A DNA stretch of 64,000 nt from Flavobacteriaceae bacterium (GCA_018402385.1 JAGYJA010000007.1:682001-746000); one strand, 5' to 3'; positions 48,606 through 57,425 are shown, counted from the stretch's first letter. The notes: generated by a model from the sequence alone, not told the origin. Numbers and translations are program-made.

Positions 48606-48691
48606 AAAAAAAGGTAAACAAGCGTTTACCTTTTTTTGCCCCAAATCTACCATGAACTTAACCTACTTATGCTATGGTATGTTCAAATATA
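48606..48691 (-). ncRNA. candidate small-RNA unit, copy 2 (diverged duplicate)
   Basis: This has the same layout as copy 1, 214 bp further along: box TATATTTG at 48691-48684, hairpin arms at 48678-48649, linker AGATTTGGGGC, and a perfect 14-bp terminator hairpin at 48637-48606. The linker and hairpin loop are nearly identical to copy 1. The terminator stem differs in sequence but remains fully paired, indicating selection on structure. Flanking bases also show faint similarity, as expected from an old tandem duplication of about 200 bp. Confidence 0.55.
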
Positions 48692-48798
48692 TCTCAAATA
48701 ATCATATTAAAAACTTACAAAAGTATCTTTTAGATAAAAACCAATTATTATCGATTAATGGTATAAATAGATAAGTATTTTGTAAGAATTAAAATAAA

Positions 48799-50697
48799 TT
48801 AATAGGCTCTTTCATTACTTCCTTCATAAAAGTTTATGAATGCCTGATTAACAACTCTGTTTCCGCCGGGGGTGGGGTAATTTCCGGTGAAGTACCAATC
48901 TCCTAAGTTTTTGGGACAGGCTTTATGTAAATTTTCAACTGTTTGAAAAATAATTTTAATAGATGCGTTAATGCCATCAGGTTTTAAAATTTCTGCTATT
49001 TTATCTGAAATTTCTTCATCTGAAAATAAGTCGTAAATTTCCTTTACAAAATTAGTCACCTCAGCATCTAATAAATTTTGCTGGCTTTTACACTTATGAT
49101 AGACTTCTTCTATTAGTGATTCTTTGTTGTTTTCTTTAAGTAAAGATAGCGCAGCTTCAAATGCAATTAAGTTTTCTAAACGAGCCATATCAATTCCATA
49201 ACAATCTGGATATCTAATTTGTGGTGCTGAAGAGACTACAATAATTTGTTTTGGGTTGAGTCTGTCAAGAATTTTTAAAATACTTTTCTTTAATGTAGTA
49301 CCCCTCACAATACTATCATCTATTATAACAAGGTTATCATCTGGTTGGATAACCCCATAAGTGACATCATAAACATGTGCTACCAAATCGTCTCTACTAC
49401 TATCTTCAGTGATGAAGGTTCTCAATTTGACATCTTTTATAGCAATTTTTTCAGTTCTCAATTTATAAGACTGAATTTCTTCCAGTTTTTCATGGGTGAG
49501 CTTTCCTTGTTCTTTAAGGATGGCTTCATTTTTTTGCTTGATTAATTCATCTTGAGCTGCTTCAACCATCCCATAAAAACAAGTTTCAGCGGTGTTTGGT
49601 ATGTAAGAAAAAACTGTTTTTCTGGTGTCATAATTAATGGCCTCTAAAACTTTTGGCATCAAGAGTCGCCCTAATTCTTTTCTTTCTTGATAGATTTCTG
49701 CATCACTCCCTCTGGAAAAATAGATGCGTTCAAAGGAGCAAGATTTACGCTCAAGCGGTTTCAAAACTTGCTGAATTGAAAAATCTCCAGACTTTTTAAC
49801 TATAAGCGCACAACCGGGATCCAACTCTTGAACCTCATCAAAAGGCACATTAAAAACTGTTTGAATTACAGGTCGTTCTGAGGCAACAACAACTACTTCA
49901 TCATCCTTATAATAGTATGTGGGTCTGATCCCCGCGGGGTCTCTTAAAACAAAGGAATCACCGTGTCCCAATAACCCTGCCATAGCATAACCTCCGTCCC
50001 AATCTCTTGATGATTTCTCTAATATTTTGGCAATATTTAGCTTTTTTGCAATATAAGGTGAGGCTTCTACTTTTGTCATCCCTTTGGATTTGGCCTTTTT
50101 ATAAAGTTTAGATACAGCATCGTCAAGAAAGTGCCCAATTTTTTCCATCACAGTAATCGTATCTGCTTTTTCTTTAGGGTGCATTCCTAATCCAATAAGA
50201 TTGTTAAATAACTCTGTGGTATTAGTCATGTTAAAGTTTCCGGCAATGATTAAATTGCGATGCATCCAGTTATTTTGACGCATAAAAGGATGGACGTTTT
50301 CGACGCTGTTTTTGCCAAAAGTCCCATACCGCACGTGGCCCAGCAACAGCTCTCCTACAAATGGCATGTTTCTTTTTTGGGCAGCTACATCATTGATATG
50401 TTCAGGATGTTCAGTAAAATAAGTGTTTATTTCTTTATTGATATAGTTAAAAATATCCTGTATGGGTTGGTCGGCATTGGAGCGTTTTCTACTAATGTAT
50501 CTGCTTCCGGGATCAACATCCATTTTTATGCTAGCAAAGCCTGCGCCGTCTTGACCACGATTGTGTTGCTTTTCCATCATTAAATACATTTTATTTACTC
50601 CATAAAATGCAGTACCATATTTTTTATGGTAATATTCAAGTGGCTTGAGAAGTCTTATGAGTGCAATACCACACTCGTGTTTTAATTCATCACTCAT
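48799..50697 (-). CDS. purF: amidophosphoribosyltransferase, long Bacteroidota form
   Basis: The 632-residue enzyme catalyses the first step of purine synthesis, PRPP plus glutamine to phosphoribosylamine. The N-terminal nucleophile is Cys9 (DELKHECGIALIRLL), so a short propeptide is probably removed. NRGQDGAGFASI and GHVRYGTFG are glutaminase motifs, and NLVIIDDSIVRGTTLKKSI is the PRPP site. ATG 50697 is preferred over an earlier one at 50739, which would add 14 residues lacking similarity and overlap the terminator hairpin upstream. It is longer than proteobacterial PurF, as is normal in this phylum. Confidence 0.94.
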   Translation of the reverse strand: MSDELKHECGIALIRLLKPLEYYHKKYGTAFYGVNKMYLMMEKQHNRGQDGAGFASIKMDVDPGSRYISRKRSNADQPIQDIFNYINKEINTYFTEHPEHINDVAAQKRNMPFVGELLLGHVRYGTFGKNSVENVHPFMRQNNWMHRNLIIAGNFNMTNTTELFNNLIGLGMHPKEKADTITVMEKIGHFLDDAVSKLYKKAKSKGMTKVEASPYIAKKLNIAKILEKSSRDWDGGYAMAGLLGHGDSFVLRDPAGIRPTYYYKDDEVVVVASERPVIQTVFNVPFDEVQELDPGCALIVKKSGDFSIQQVLKPLERKSCSFERIYFSRGSDAEIYQERKELGRLLMPKVLEAINYDTRKTVFSYIPNTAETCFYGMVEAAQDELIKQKNEAILKEQGKLTHEKLEEIQSYKLRTEKIAIKDVKLRTFITEDSSRDDLVAHVYDVTYGVIQPDDNLVIIDDSIVRGTTLKKSILKILDRLNPKQIIVVSSAPQIRYPDCYGIDMARLENLIAFEAALSLLKENNKESLIEEVYHKCKSQQNLLDAEVTNFVKEIYDLFSDEEISDKIAEILKPDGINASIKIIFQTVENLHKACPKNLGDWYFTGNYPTPGGNRVVNQAFINFYEGSNERAY

Positions 50698-50730
50698 AGA
50701 GGTAAGAATTGTGGTTTTATAAAAAATAAA

Positions 50731-50751
50731 ACGCTCCAAATCAAGGAGCGT
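50731..50751 (-). terminator. hairpin terminator between the PfkB kinase gene and purF
   Basis: Arms ACGCTCC and GGAGCGT (7 bp) around a 7-nt loop, followed on the minus strand by a T-rich run. It begins 4 bp after the kinase stop and ends 33 bp before the purF ATG. Confidence 0.75.
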
Positions 50752-50755
50752 GTAT

Positions 50756-51682
50756 TTATGTTAATTCTATTTCAAATTGGGTTAAATTTTTAAACTGATG
50801 TAAGCGTTTTTGTAATTCCTTTTGAGTTACTGTCTGCATGCGCTCTGTTCCAAATTTCTCAACACAAAAGGAAGCCAATGTTGATCCATAAATAACGGCA
50901 TTTTTCATATTCTCAAAACTCAAATCATCAGATTTTGATAAAAACCCAGCAAATCCGCCGGCAAATGTATCACCTGCTCCTGTGGGATCAAATACCTCTT
51001 CCAGAGGTAATGCAGGAGCAAAAAATATTTGTTCTTTATGAAACAATAAGGCTCCATGCTCTCCTTTTTTAATTACCACATGCTCTGGACCCATCTCCTG
51101 TATTTTTCTGGCAGCAACTACTAGTGAATATTCCCCAGTAAGTTGCCTGGCTTCTTCATCGTTAATTGTGATTACATCCACTTTGGCTATAACCTCTTTG
51201 AGAAGGTCAAGGGTATTATCCATCCAAAAATTCATCGTGTCAAGAATAATCAACTTGGGACGCGAGGTCATTTGTTGAATTACACTTAATTGTACCGCAG
51301 GATGAAGGTTCCCAAGCATAACGATTTCAGCATTTTTAAAATCTTCAGGCACTTTTGGATTGAAATCAGCAAGCACATTGAGTTGAGTATCCAAAGTATC
51401 TCTGGAATTCAGATCATTGCGGTATTTCCCACTCCAGAAAAATGTTTTCCCATTTTCGATAATTTCCAAAGCTGAAATATCGATATTGCGCTGTTCAAAT
51501 AAGTCAAGATATTTTCTGGGAAAATCACCACCAACTACAGAAACAATAGCTGCATCTGCCTGAAACTGTGAGGCTGCAAGACCAATGTATGTGGCAGCTC
51601 CACCCAGAATTTTATCGGTTTTCCCGAAAGGGGTTTCAATAGCGTCAAATGCTACCGTTCCTACTATGACTAATTTGCCCAT
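50756..51682 (-). CDS. PfkB-family carbohydrate/nucleoside kinase
   Basis: The 308-residue ribokinase-like kinase has VGTVAFDAIETPFGKTDKILGGAATYIGL at the start and the PfkB signature DPTGAGDTFAGGFAGFL near the C-terminus, with the catalytic Asp in GAGD. The substrate is unknown; family members phosphorylate sugars, adenosine or related nucleosides. Being next to purF and purN hints at nucleoside use, an inference only. It has its own -7 box and terminator. Confidence 0.88.
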   Translation of the reverse strand: MGKLVIVGTVAFDAIETPFGKTDKILGGAATYIGLAASQFQADAAIVSVVGGDFPRKYLDLFEQRNIDISALEIIENGKTFFWSGKYRNDLNSRDTLDTQLNVLADFNPKVPEDFKNAEIVMLGNLHPAVQLSVIQQMTSRPKLIILDTMNFWMDNTLDLLKEVIAKVDVITINDEEARQLTGEYSLVVAARKIQEMGPEHVVIKKGEHGALLFHKEQIFFAPALPLEEVFDPTGAGDTFAGGFAGFLSKSDDLSFENMKNAVIYGSTLASFCVEKFGTERMQTVTQKELQKRLHQFKNLTQFEIELT

Positions 51683-51704
51683 GCTTGTTGTTTAAAGTAA
51701 GCTG

Positions 51705-51712
51705 CAAATATA
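51705..51712 (-). promoter_or_regulatory. -7 promoter box (TATATTTG) for the PfkB kinase gene
   Basis: Exact TAnnTTTG on the minus strand, 22 nt before the kinase ATG. The -33 region reads TTT rather than TTG at 19 bp, so the match is partial. Confidence 0.5.
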
Positions 51713-51759
51713 CGGCTTTGTATTAACTCTGAAAATTGTTTGTTAAATTAATAAGAACA

Positions 51760-52389
51760 TCACTTCCTCCCAAAATCTGCCGGGATTTCTCCCCAGGCTT
51801 TGGTTTCCCATTTGACTATTTTGGTAGAATAAGTGTTTGCTGTTAACCATTGTTCAGCTCTGTAGATGAGTTCAAAAAGAGCCTTATTTTTTGAAGATTG
51901 TTTGAGCTTGGTGCGACATTTCTTTACTTTCACCCAACCCATAGCAATTTTTGAATCAGTATAAAGAATGCGGTCGCTGTTGTTTTTTTTAAGATAAGCC
52001 AAACCGTGAACCAAAGCTAAAAACTCTCCAATATTATTGGTGCCTTGTTGAAAAGGCCCTTGATGAAACAATTGTTTATGGGTTTGTGTATCGACGCCGC
52101 GATATTCCATAATACCCGGATTTCCACTGGAAGCAGCATCAACCGCTATGGAATATAAGTTGGGCTCGCCAAATTTTGCTTTTTCAGCAGTTGAAAGTGA
52201 TTTCTTTTTTAAACCTTTACCTGCGTAGTCTTTATACTCACCCTCAAAAGCTTTTTTGGCTTCCGCCATAGTGGGAAAAGATTTGTATTGCGCACCGGTG
52301 ATCCCTGTGATCGCCGTTTTGCATTTTTCCCATGAGTCAAAAATCCCGGTGGGATTGCCAAACCAAACAACGTAGTATTTTTGTTTCAT
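51760..52389 (-). CDS. rnhA: ribonuclease H1 with viroplasmin-type hybrid-binding domain
   Basis: The 209-residue protein starts with a viroplasmin/HBD domain (KYYVVWFGNPTGIFDSWEKC, residues 3-50) followed by an RNase H fold with Asp in IAVDAASSGNPG, Glu in NNIGEFLALVHGL and Asp in LYTDSKIAMGW. It cuts RNA in RNA-DNA hybrids. It begins 8 bp after the purN stop, in a purN-rnhA unit. Start ATG 52389 gives the complete HBD. Confidence 0.92.
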   Translation of the reverse strand: MKQKYYVVWFGNPTGIFDSWEKCKTAITGITGAQYKSFPTMAEAKKAFEGEYKDYAGKGLKKKSLSTAEKAKFGEPNLYSIAVDAASSGNPGIMEYRGVDTQTHKQLFHQGPFQQGTNNIGEFLALVHGLAYLKKNNSDRILYTDSKIAMGWVKVKKCRTKLKQSSKNKALFELIYRAEQWLTANTYSTKIVKWETKAWGEIPADFGRK

Positions 52390-52390
52390 T

Positions 52391-52419
52391 TCTCCCCCTA
52401 GCCCCCTCCAAAGGAGGGG
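52391..52419. repeat. REP-like C/G-rich inverted repeat at the purN 3' end
   Basis: Arms CCCCTCC (52403-52409) and GGAGGGG (52413-52419) surround AAA, with an extra CCCCCTAG block beside them. The GC content is far above that of its surroundings. From memory, near-identical C/G-rich hairpins are scattered through many Bacteroidota genomes. Here it forms the last codons and stop of purN. Confidence 0.6.
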
Positions 52420-52997
52420 TAGTTTTCATTTGTTAAAATAAGTTTTTCTATCACTTTTGGAAAATATTTTTGCTCCAGTATGTGAATTTTCTCTGCAATC
52501 AATTCTGGGGTATCGGTATTTAAAACTTCGGCTTTCGCCTGAAAGATGATTTTGCCTTCATCATAATTTTCATTGACATAATGAATAGTGATTCCGGTTT
52601 CAGTTTCTTTGTTTTCAACAACCGCTTTATGAATATGCATCCCATACATCCCTTTACCTCCATATTTTGGCAAAAGAGCCGGATGAATATTAACCACTTT
52701 GTCAGGATAATGTTTTAGAAGTGTTTCTGGGAATTTTAACAGAAACCCGGCCAGAATAATCCAGTCAATTTTTGCAAATTGTAACGCATCATAAATATCA
52801 TTTTCAGTATAAAGCTGATTTTTAGTAAATTCATAAACTTGCACATTCAATAATGTAGCTTTAGATATCACTCCAGCATTTTTATTATTAGTAAGAACCA
52901 GAACCACCTCTGCAAAATCACTGTTTTTAAAATATTGAATGAGATTTTCTGCATTACTCCCGTTTCCGGAAGCAAAAATGGCTATTTTTTTCTTCAT
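52398..52997 (-). CDS. purN: phosphoribosylglycinamide formyltransferase
   Basis: The 199-residue enzyme transfers a formyl group from 10-formyl-THF to GAR in purine synthesis. Family signs are IAIFASGNGSNAENLIQYF at the start, DWIILAGFLLKFPETLL, VVNIHPALLPKYGGKGMYG (Asn-His pair) and ETGITIHYVNENYDEGKII. ATG 52997 is chosen over a GTG-type start at 53021 because it gives the typical MKKKIAIFASG N-terminus. The last residues, PSFGGG, come from a REP-like element and are not part of the family. Confidence 0.94.
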   Translation of the reverse strand: MKKKIAIFASGNGSNAENLIQYFKNSDFAEVVLVLTNNKNAGVISKATLLNVQVYEFTKNQLYTENDIYDALQFAKIDWIILAGFLLKFPETLLKHYPDKVVNIHPALLPKYGGKGMYGMHIHKAVVENKETETGITIHYVNENYDEGKIIFQAKAEVLNTDTPELIAEKIHILEQKYFPKVIEKLILTNENYPSFGGG

Positions 52998-53111
52998 TTG
53001 TAAAGGGTTGGTATCAGGCAATTTCTAATTTTTTACTAGACAAAAGTAAAAGAAATAAGATTGAGTTAATGTAAAAATTACTAAATTAGAGCACATTTTA
53101 CAAGTATCGTG

Positions 53112-53140
53112 TTGTATTAAATTAAAATATTTTATTTTTG
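53112..53140 (+). promoter_or_regulatory. promoter of the acpP-fabF-rnc operon
   Basis: TTG (53112-53114) and TATTTTTG (53133-53140) are spaced by 18 bp, an ideal match to the Bacteroidota consensus. It ends 31 nt before the acpP ATG. Confidence 0.8.
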
Positions 53141-53171
53141 CGACTTAATAAAATTTAAAAAAACAAAAATT

Positions 53172-53405
53172 ATGTCAGACATTGCATCAAGAGTAAAAGC
53201 GATTATCGTAGACAAATTAGGTGTAGACGAAAACGAAGTTGTAACTGAAGCTAGCTTCACTAACGATTTAGGGGCAGACTCATTAGACACCGTTGAATTG
53301 ATAATGGAATTTGAAAAGGAATTTGATATTCAAATCCCAGATGATCAAGCCGAAAACATTTCAACTGTGGGTCAAGCAATTTCCTATATAGAAAACGCAA
53401 AATAA
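53172..53405 (+). CDS. acpP: acyl carrier protein
   Basis: The 77-residue acidic four-helix protein carries growing fatty-acyl chains on a phosphopantetheine attached to Ser37 ([15 protein letters not shown]). Length and sequence are those of the main type II fatty-acid ACP. It is followed by fabF after 13 bp, and a consensus promoter lies upstream. Confidence 0.97.
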   Translation: MSDIASRVKAIIVDKLGVDENEVVTEASFTNDLGADSLDTVELIMEFEKEFDIQIPDDQAENISTVGQAISYIENAK

Positions 53406-53418
53406 GAAATCTCCCACA

Positions 53419-54672
53419 ATGGAATTAAAGCGAGTTGTTGTTACCGGATTAGGTGCTCTCACTCCAATTGGGAACAATATTTCTGAATATTGGGACGGAT
53501 TGAAGAATGGGAGGAGTGGCTCAGCCCCTATCACCTATTTTGATACTGAAAAGTTCAAAACAAAATTCGCTTGCGAACTTAAAAATTTTGTGGCAACAGA
53601 CTATTTCGATAGAAAAGAAGCCCGAAAACTCGATCGGTTTGCGCAATATGCTTTAGTTGCTTCAGATGAAGCAATTAAAGATGCAAATTTAGATTTAGAA
53701 AACATTGATAAGTTTCGCGTTGGCGTCATTTGGGGAGCTGGAATAGGAGGGCTTGAAACCTTCCAGGATGAGGTGTTAAACTTTGCTGCCGGTGACGGCA
53801 CGCCAAGGTTTAACCCTTTTTTTATTCCTAAAATGATTGCAGATATTGCACCGGGTCACATTTCTATAAAACATGGATTTATGGGGCCAAATTACACAAC
53901 TGTTTCTGCCTGTGCATCTTCAGCAAACGCTATGATTGATGCTTTAAACTACATTCGGCTTGGGCATTGTGACATCATTGTCACTGGAGGTTCTGAAGCA
54001 GCTGTTACTAAAGCTGGTATGGGAGGTTTCAATGCCATGCACGCACTTTCCACCTTAAATGAAACTCCACAAACGGCCTCGAGACCCTTTGATGCTACAC
54101 GTGATGGTTTTGTTCTTGGCGAGGGCTCTGGAGCTCTTATTTTAGAAGAATATGAACACGCCAAAGCACGTGGCGCAAAAATTTATGCTGAAGTTCTGGG
54201 TGGCGGTATGTCAAGTGATGCCTATCATGTCACAGCACCCCATCCCGAAGGAATTGGCGTTGAAAGGGTAATGATTAACTGCCTAAAAGATGCTGGAATT
54301 TCTGCAGACGAAGTGGATGCCATAAACACACATGGTACTTCAACTCCCTTAGGAGATGTCGCAGAATTAAAGGCCATCTCAAAAGTATTTGGAGCTCACG
54401 CAAATAAAATCAATATCAATTCTACAAAATCAATGACTGGTCATTTACTGGGTGCTGCAGGTGCAATTGAAGCCATAGCTTCCATTTTGGCCATGGAACA
54501 CAACTTGGTGCCTCCAACAATCAACCATACTACAGTTGATGAGAATATTGATCCATCATTAAACCTAACTCTAAACAAGGCTCAAGAAAGAGAGGTTAAC
54601 ATAGCAATGAGTAACACTTTTGGTTTTGGGGGTCACAATGCTTGTATTCTCTTCAAAAAGATTGAACAGTAA
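53419..54672 (+). CDS. fabF: 3-oxoacyl-[acyl-carrier-protein] synthase II
   Basis: The 417-residue condensing enzyme extends acyl-ACP with malonyl-ACP. Catalytic Cys165 is in TVSACASSAN, and the two His are in NTHGTSTPLGD and TKSMTGHLLGAAG. The C-terminal SNTFGFGGHNAC is diagnostic. It is located 13 bp after acpP and 6 bp before rnc, the conserved acpP-fabF-rnc cluster. Confidence 0.97.
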   Translation: MELKRVVVTGLGALTPIGNNISEYWDGLKNGRSGSAPITYFDTEKFKTKFACELKNFVATDYFDRKEARKLDRFAQYALVASDEAIKDANLDLENIDKFRVGVIWGAGIGGLETFQDEVLNFAAGDGTPRFNPFFIPKMIADIAPGHISIKHGFMGPNYTTVSACASSANAMIDALNYIRLGHCDIIVTGGSEAAVTKAGMGGFNAMHALSTLNETPQTASRPFDATRDGFVLGEGSGALILEEYEHAKARGAKIYAEVLGGGMSSDAYHVTAPHPEGIGVERVMINCLKDAGISADEVDAINTHGTSTPLGDVAELKAISKVFGAHANKININSTKSMTGHLLGAAGAIEAIASILAMEHNLVPPTINHTTVDENIDPSLNLTLNKAQEREVNIAMSNTFGFGGHNACILFKKIEQ

Positions 54673-54678
54673 TCCTTA

Positions 54679-55425
54679 ATGAGTTCATTTCGAGACATAT
54701 TCCACTCCCGCGCTGATAAAGACGGGGTTTTTTTTCGTGAAATAAAAAATATTCTTGGGTTTAGACCCGGTGACCTTTCTATTTATGAAATGGCCTTTAC
54801 TCACCGTTCTTCTCAGATAAAAACAAACGATGGTGAAATTTTAAACTATGAAAGACTTGAGTTTCTAGGAGATGCTATATTGGGTGCTGTAATAGCTGCG
54901 CATTTGTTTAAAAAGGTTCCCTCCGGCAATGAAGGTTATTTGACAAAAATGCGTTCAAAAGTGGTGAGTCGCGAACATTTAAATGAATTAGGCAGAGATC
55001 TTGACCTCATAAGGTTTGTAAGGTCATCCATTCCTTTAGATAACTTTGGCCTCAATATTCACGGTAATATTTTTGAAGCCTTAGTAGGAGCCATTTATCT
55101 TGATAAGGGTTTTAAGTCCTGTGAAAAATTTATACAAAAAAGGGTCATCAAACCTTATGTTGATATTGAAAAACTGGAAGGAAAAATCACCAGTTATAAA
55201 AGTTTAATTATTGAATGGTGCCAAAAACACAAAAAGAAATTTGATTTTGTGGTCTATGATGACACCGGAAATGATACTGTAAAGCATTTTGCCGTAAAAT
55301 TAAAAATTGATGATGTCAATATTGCAAAAGCAAGAGCCACATCAAAGAAAAAGGCTGAAGAACGTGCTGCAAAAAGGGCTTATTATAAACTTCAATCCAA
55401 GATAAACCAAACAGAAAATAAGTGA
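54679..55425 (+). CDS. rnc: ribonuclease III
   Basis: The 248-residue endonuclease processes double-stranded RNA such as rRNA precursors. The signature NYERLEFLGDAILGAVIA (residues 56-73) holds catalytic Glu and Asp, and NIFEALVGAIYLDKGF the second acidic pair. A C-terminal dsRNA-binding domain (about 170-245) ends in KARATSKKKAEERAAKRAYYKL. It follows fabF by 6 bp. Confidence 0.96.
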   Translation: MSSFRDIFHSRADKDGVFFREIKNILGFRPGDLSIYEMAFTHRSSQIKTNDGEILNYERLEFLGDAILGAVIAAHLFKKVPSGNEGYLTKMRSKVVSREHLNELGRDLDLIRFVRSSIPLDNFGLNIHGNIFEALVGAIYLDKGFKSCEKFIQKRVIKPYVDIEKLEGKITSYKSLIIEWCQKHKKKFDFVVYDDTGNDTVKHFAVKLKIDDVNIAKARATSKKKAEERAAKRAYYKLQSKINQTENK

Positions 55426-55503
55426 GCCTCTCAATTTTAATATAAATTTTACAATAGAAGAGCCAATCATCACCTCAGGAACCCTTATATTTACAATTCA
55501 TTT

Positions 55504-55998
55504 TTGCGTAAAAACCCTATGCAGCGACACAACCTAAGTCTTGCCATCGATGAAGAGTTTTTACTTCTTGCCATACACAGTAGTCTGGAAGAATACAAAC
55601 TCGCTTTTTTAATTAACAAGCATTTAAATTTGCGTTTTCAACGAAAGAAAAAAGATCTTGATTTCTTTAATAAAAGCGGATCAATTACCTACCCAATTTA
55701 TGAATACATAGATGAAAAAAAAGAGGATGCATTTTATTTATTGAGCAATGTTTGCAAGACAATTTCTGAAAAAACTATTAGTGCAGGAAGCTTGTTTGAC
55801 ATTGAATATGAAGAAAAAACACATTTTCTGGTTAACGAATACAAACAAGCCGATTTTTTGATGAAAATACTTACTGAGGAACCTCAAGTGTATGAAACAG
55901 ATCTTTTATCAAAATTATTAAAAATCCCTGGCTTAGTTACAGCATATACAATTGACCAAAACAAACTAAAATCAAAACAAAACCTAAATTTTGACTAA
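55504..55998 (+). CDS. IPExxxVDY family protein
   Basis: The protein has 164 residues if started at TTG 55504, or 159 from ATG 55519. LLLAIHSSLEEYKLAFLINKHLNLRFQRKKKDLDF is the typical region of this Bacteroidota family that regularly sits between rnc and pyk. The naming motif is altered here to IPGLVTAYTI, in place of IPExxxVDY. Its function is unknown. Its last codon region overlaps the pyk start by one base. Confidence 0.85.
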   Translation: MRKNPMQRHNLSLAIDEEFLLLAIHSSLEEYKLAFLINKHLNLRFQRKKKDLDFFNKSGSITYPIYEYIDEKKEDAFYLLSNVCKTISEKTISAGSLFDIEYEEKTHFLVNEYKQADFLMKILTEEPQVYETDLLSKLLKIPGLVTAYTIDQNKLKSKQNLNFD

Positions 55999-57425
55999 TG
56001 CCACTAAGAAAAAAAACTAAAATTGTTGCTACACTAGGACCGGCTACACAAAGCAAGGAAACCATAAAGGAAATGATACTTGCAGGTGTAGATGTCTTTA
56101 GAATCAACTTTTCACACGCTAACTATACAAACGTTAAAGAACGAATAGAAACTATAAGGGAAATTGGTAGTTCACTGGAATTCACACCGGCAATCCTTGC
56201 CGATTTACAAGGGCCCAAGTTACGAGTGGGCATGATGAAGGAAGAAGTGATTGTGAATCCCGGTGATGAAATTCTTTTTTGTACAGGAGAGGAATTTGAA
56301 GGAAACGCTGACCGTGTTTATATGAACTATGACACCTTCCCAAAAGATGTCAAAGTGGGAGAAATGATACTTCTCGACGATGGAAAACTCCATTTCAAAG
56401 TAGTAGCAACAAACAAAAAAAATGAAGTAAAAGCCAAAGTCATTCAAGGAGGGCCTTTACGTTCAAAAAAAGGGGTCAACCTTCCAAATACAAAAATTTC
56501 ATTACCTGCCTTAACCGAAAAAGACCTTGAAGACGCCGTCTTTGCTATTGAACAGGAAGTAGATTGGATTGCACTTTCTTTTGTTAGGGATGCAGATGAT
56601 CTAAAAATTTTAAATGACCTTATCAAAGAACATTCAAAATACAAAATACCTGTAATTGCAAAAATTGAAAAACCCGAAGCCGTAAAAAACATCAAGAGAA
56701 TTATCGCTCACTGTGACGGTTTAATGGTTGCCAGAGGTGATCTAGGCGTTGAAATTCCTGCACATGAAGTGCCTTTAATACAGAAAGAATTGGTTCTCAT
56801 TGCAAAACAAGCCCGCATACCAGTGATCATTGCGACACAAATGATGGAGACCATGATTACCTCATTGACTCCCACACGTGCGGAGGTAAACGATGTGGCC
56901 AACTCGGTGATGGACGGCGCAGATGCAGTGATGTTGTCTGGTGAAACTTCCATTGGGAATTATCCGGTGCAAGTGATAGAAACGATGGCAAAAATCCTTA
57001 AAAGTGTAGAAAACTCAAAACTGATTCGCGTCCCGCAAGAGCCCCCACAAATAAAAACCAATAGATATGTTACTAAATCTGTTTGTTATCATGCTGCTTT
57101 GATGGCTAATGAGATTGAAGCCAAAGCCATTTGCACTTTGACAAATAGTGGCTATACCGCTTTTCAAATTTCTGCCTGGAGACCCAATGCACATATTTTG
57201 GTGTTCAGCTCAAACAAAAACATCATCACCAGAATGAATTTACTGTGGGGAGTAAGAGCCTTTTATTATAATAAATTCGTGAGCACAGACACTACTGTTG
57301 ATGACGTTAACAAGATTGCCCTGAAAAAAGATTTTGTTCAAAAAGGTGATTTTTTAATTAATCTGGCAGCAATGCCTATAGTTGATAAAGGTATGGTGAA
57401 TACTTTGAGGGTTTCTCAAGTTTAA
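55998..57425 (+). CDS. pyk: pyruvate kinase
   Basis: The 475-residue glycolytic enzyme converts PEP and ADP to pyruvate and ATP. It shows KTKIVATLGPATQSKETI, FRINFSHANY, LADLQGPKLRVG, IAKIEKPEAVKNI, GLMVARGDLGVEIP and IATQMMETMI (ATP, PEP and metal sites) and the C-terminal allosteric domain. The start overlaps the preceding stop by one base (TAATG). A terminator hairpin just past the stop lies inside the end of dinB. Confidence 0.97.
   Translation: MPLRKKTKIVATLGPATQSKETIKEMILAGVDVFRINFSHANYTNVKERIETIREIGSSLEFTPAILADLQGPKLRVGMMKEEVIVNPGDEILFCTGEEFEGNADRVYMNYDTFPKDVKVGEMILLDDGKLHFKVVATNKKNEVKAKVIQGGPLRSKKGVNLPNTKISLPALTEKDLEDAVFAIEQEVDWIALSFVRDADDLKILNDLIKEHSKYKIPVIAKIEKPEAVKNIKRIIAHCDGLMVARGDLGVEIPAHEVPLIQKELVLIAKQARIPVIIATQMMETMITSLTPTRAEVNDVANSVMDGADAVMLSGETSIGNYPVQVIETMAKILKSVENSKLIRVPQEPPQIKTNRYVTKSVCYHAALMANEIEAKAICTLTNSGYTAFQISAWRPNAHILVFSSNKNIITRMNLLWGVRAFYYNKFVSTDTTVDDVNKIALKKDFVQKGDFLINLAAMPIVDKGMVNTLRVSQV

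Noticed and set aside
48369-48798. Short peptides starting at the ATG inside the twin elements (MVNLGQ... and MVDLGQ...)
   Set aside because: The frames diverge between copies after a few codons and run through the terminator hairpin, whereas the RNA structure is conserved, so a structured RNA explains the unit better.
50698-50739. Earlier start of purF at 50739
   Set aside because: It overlaps the terminator hairpin and adds residues before the cleavable propeptide that precedes Cys9.
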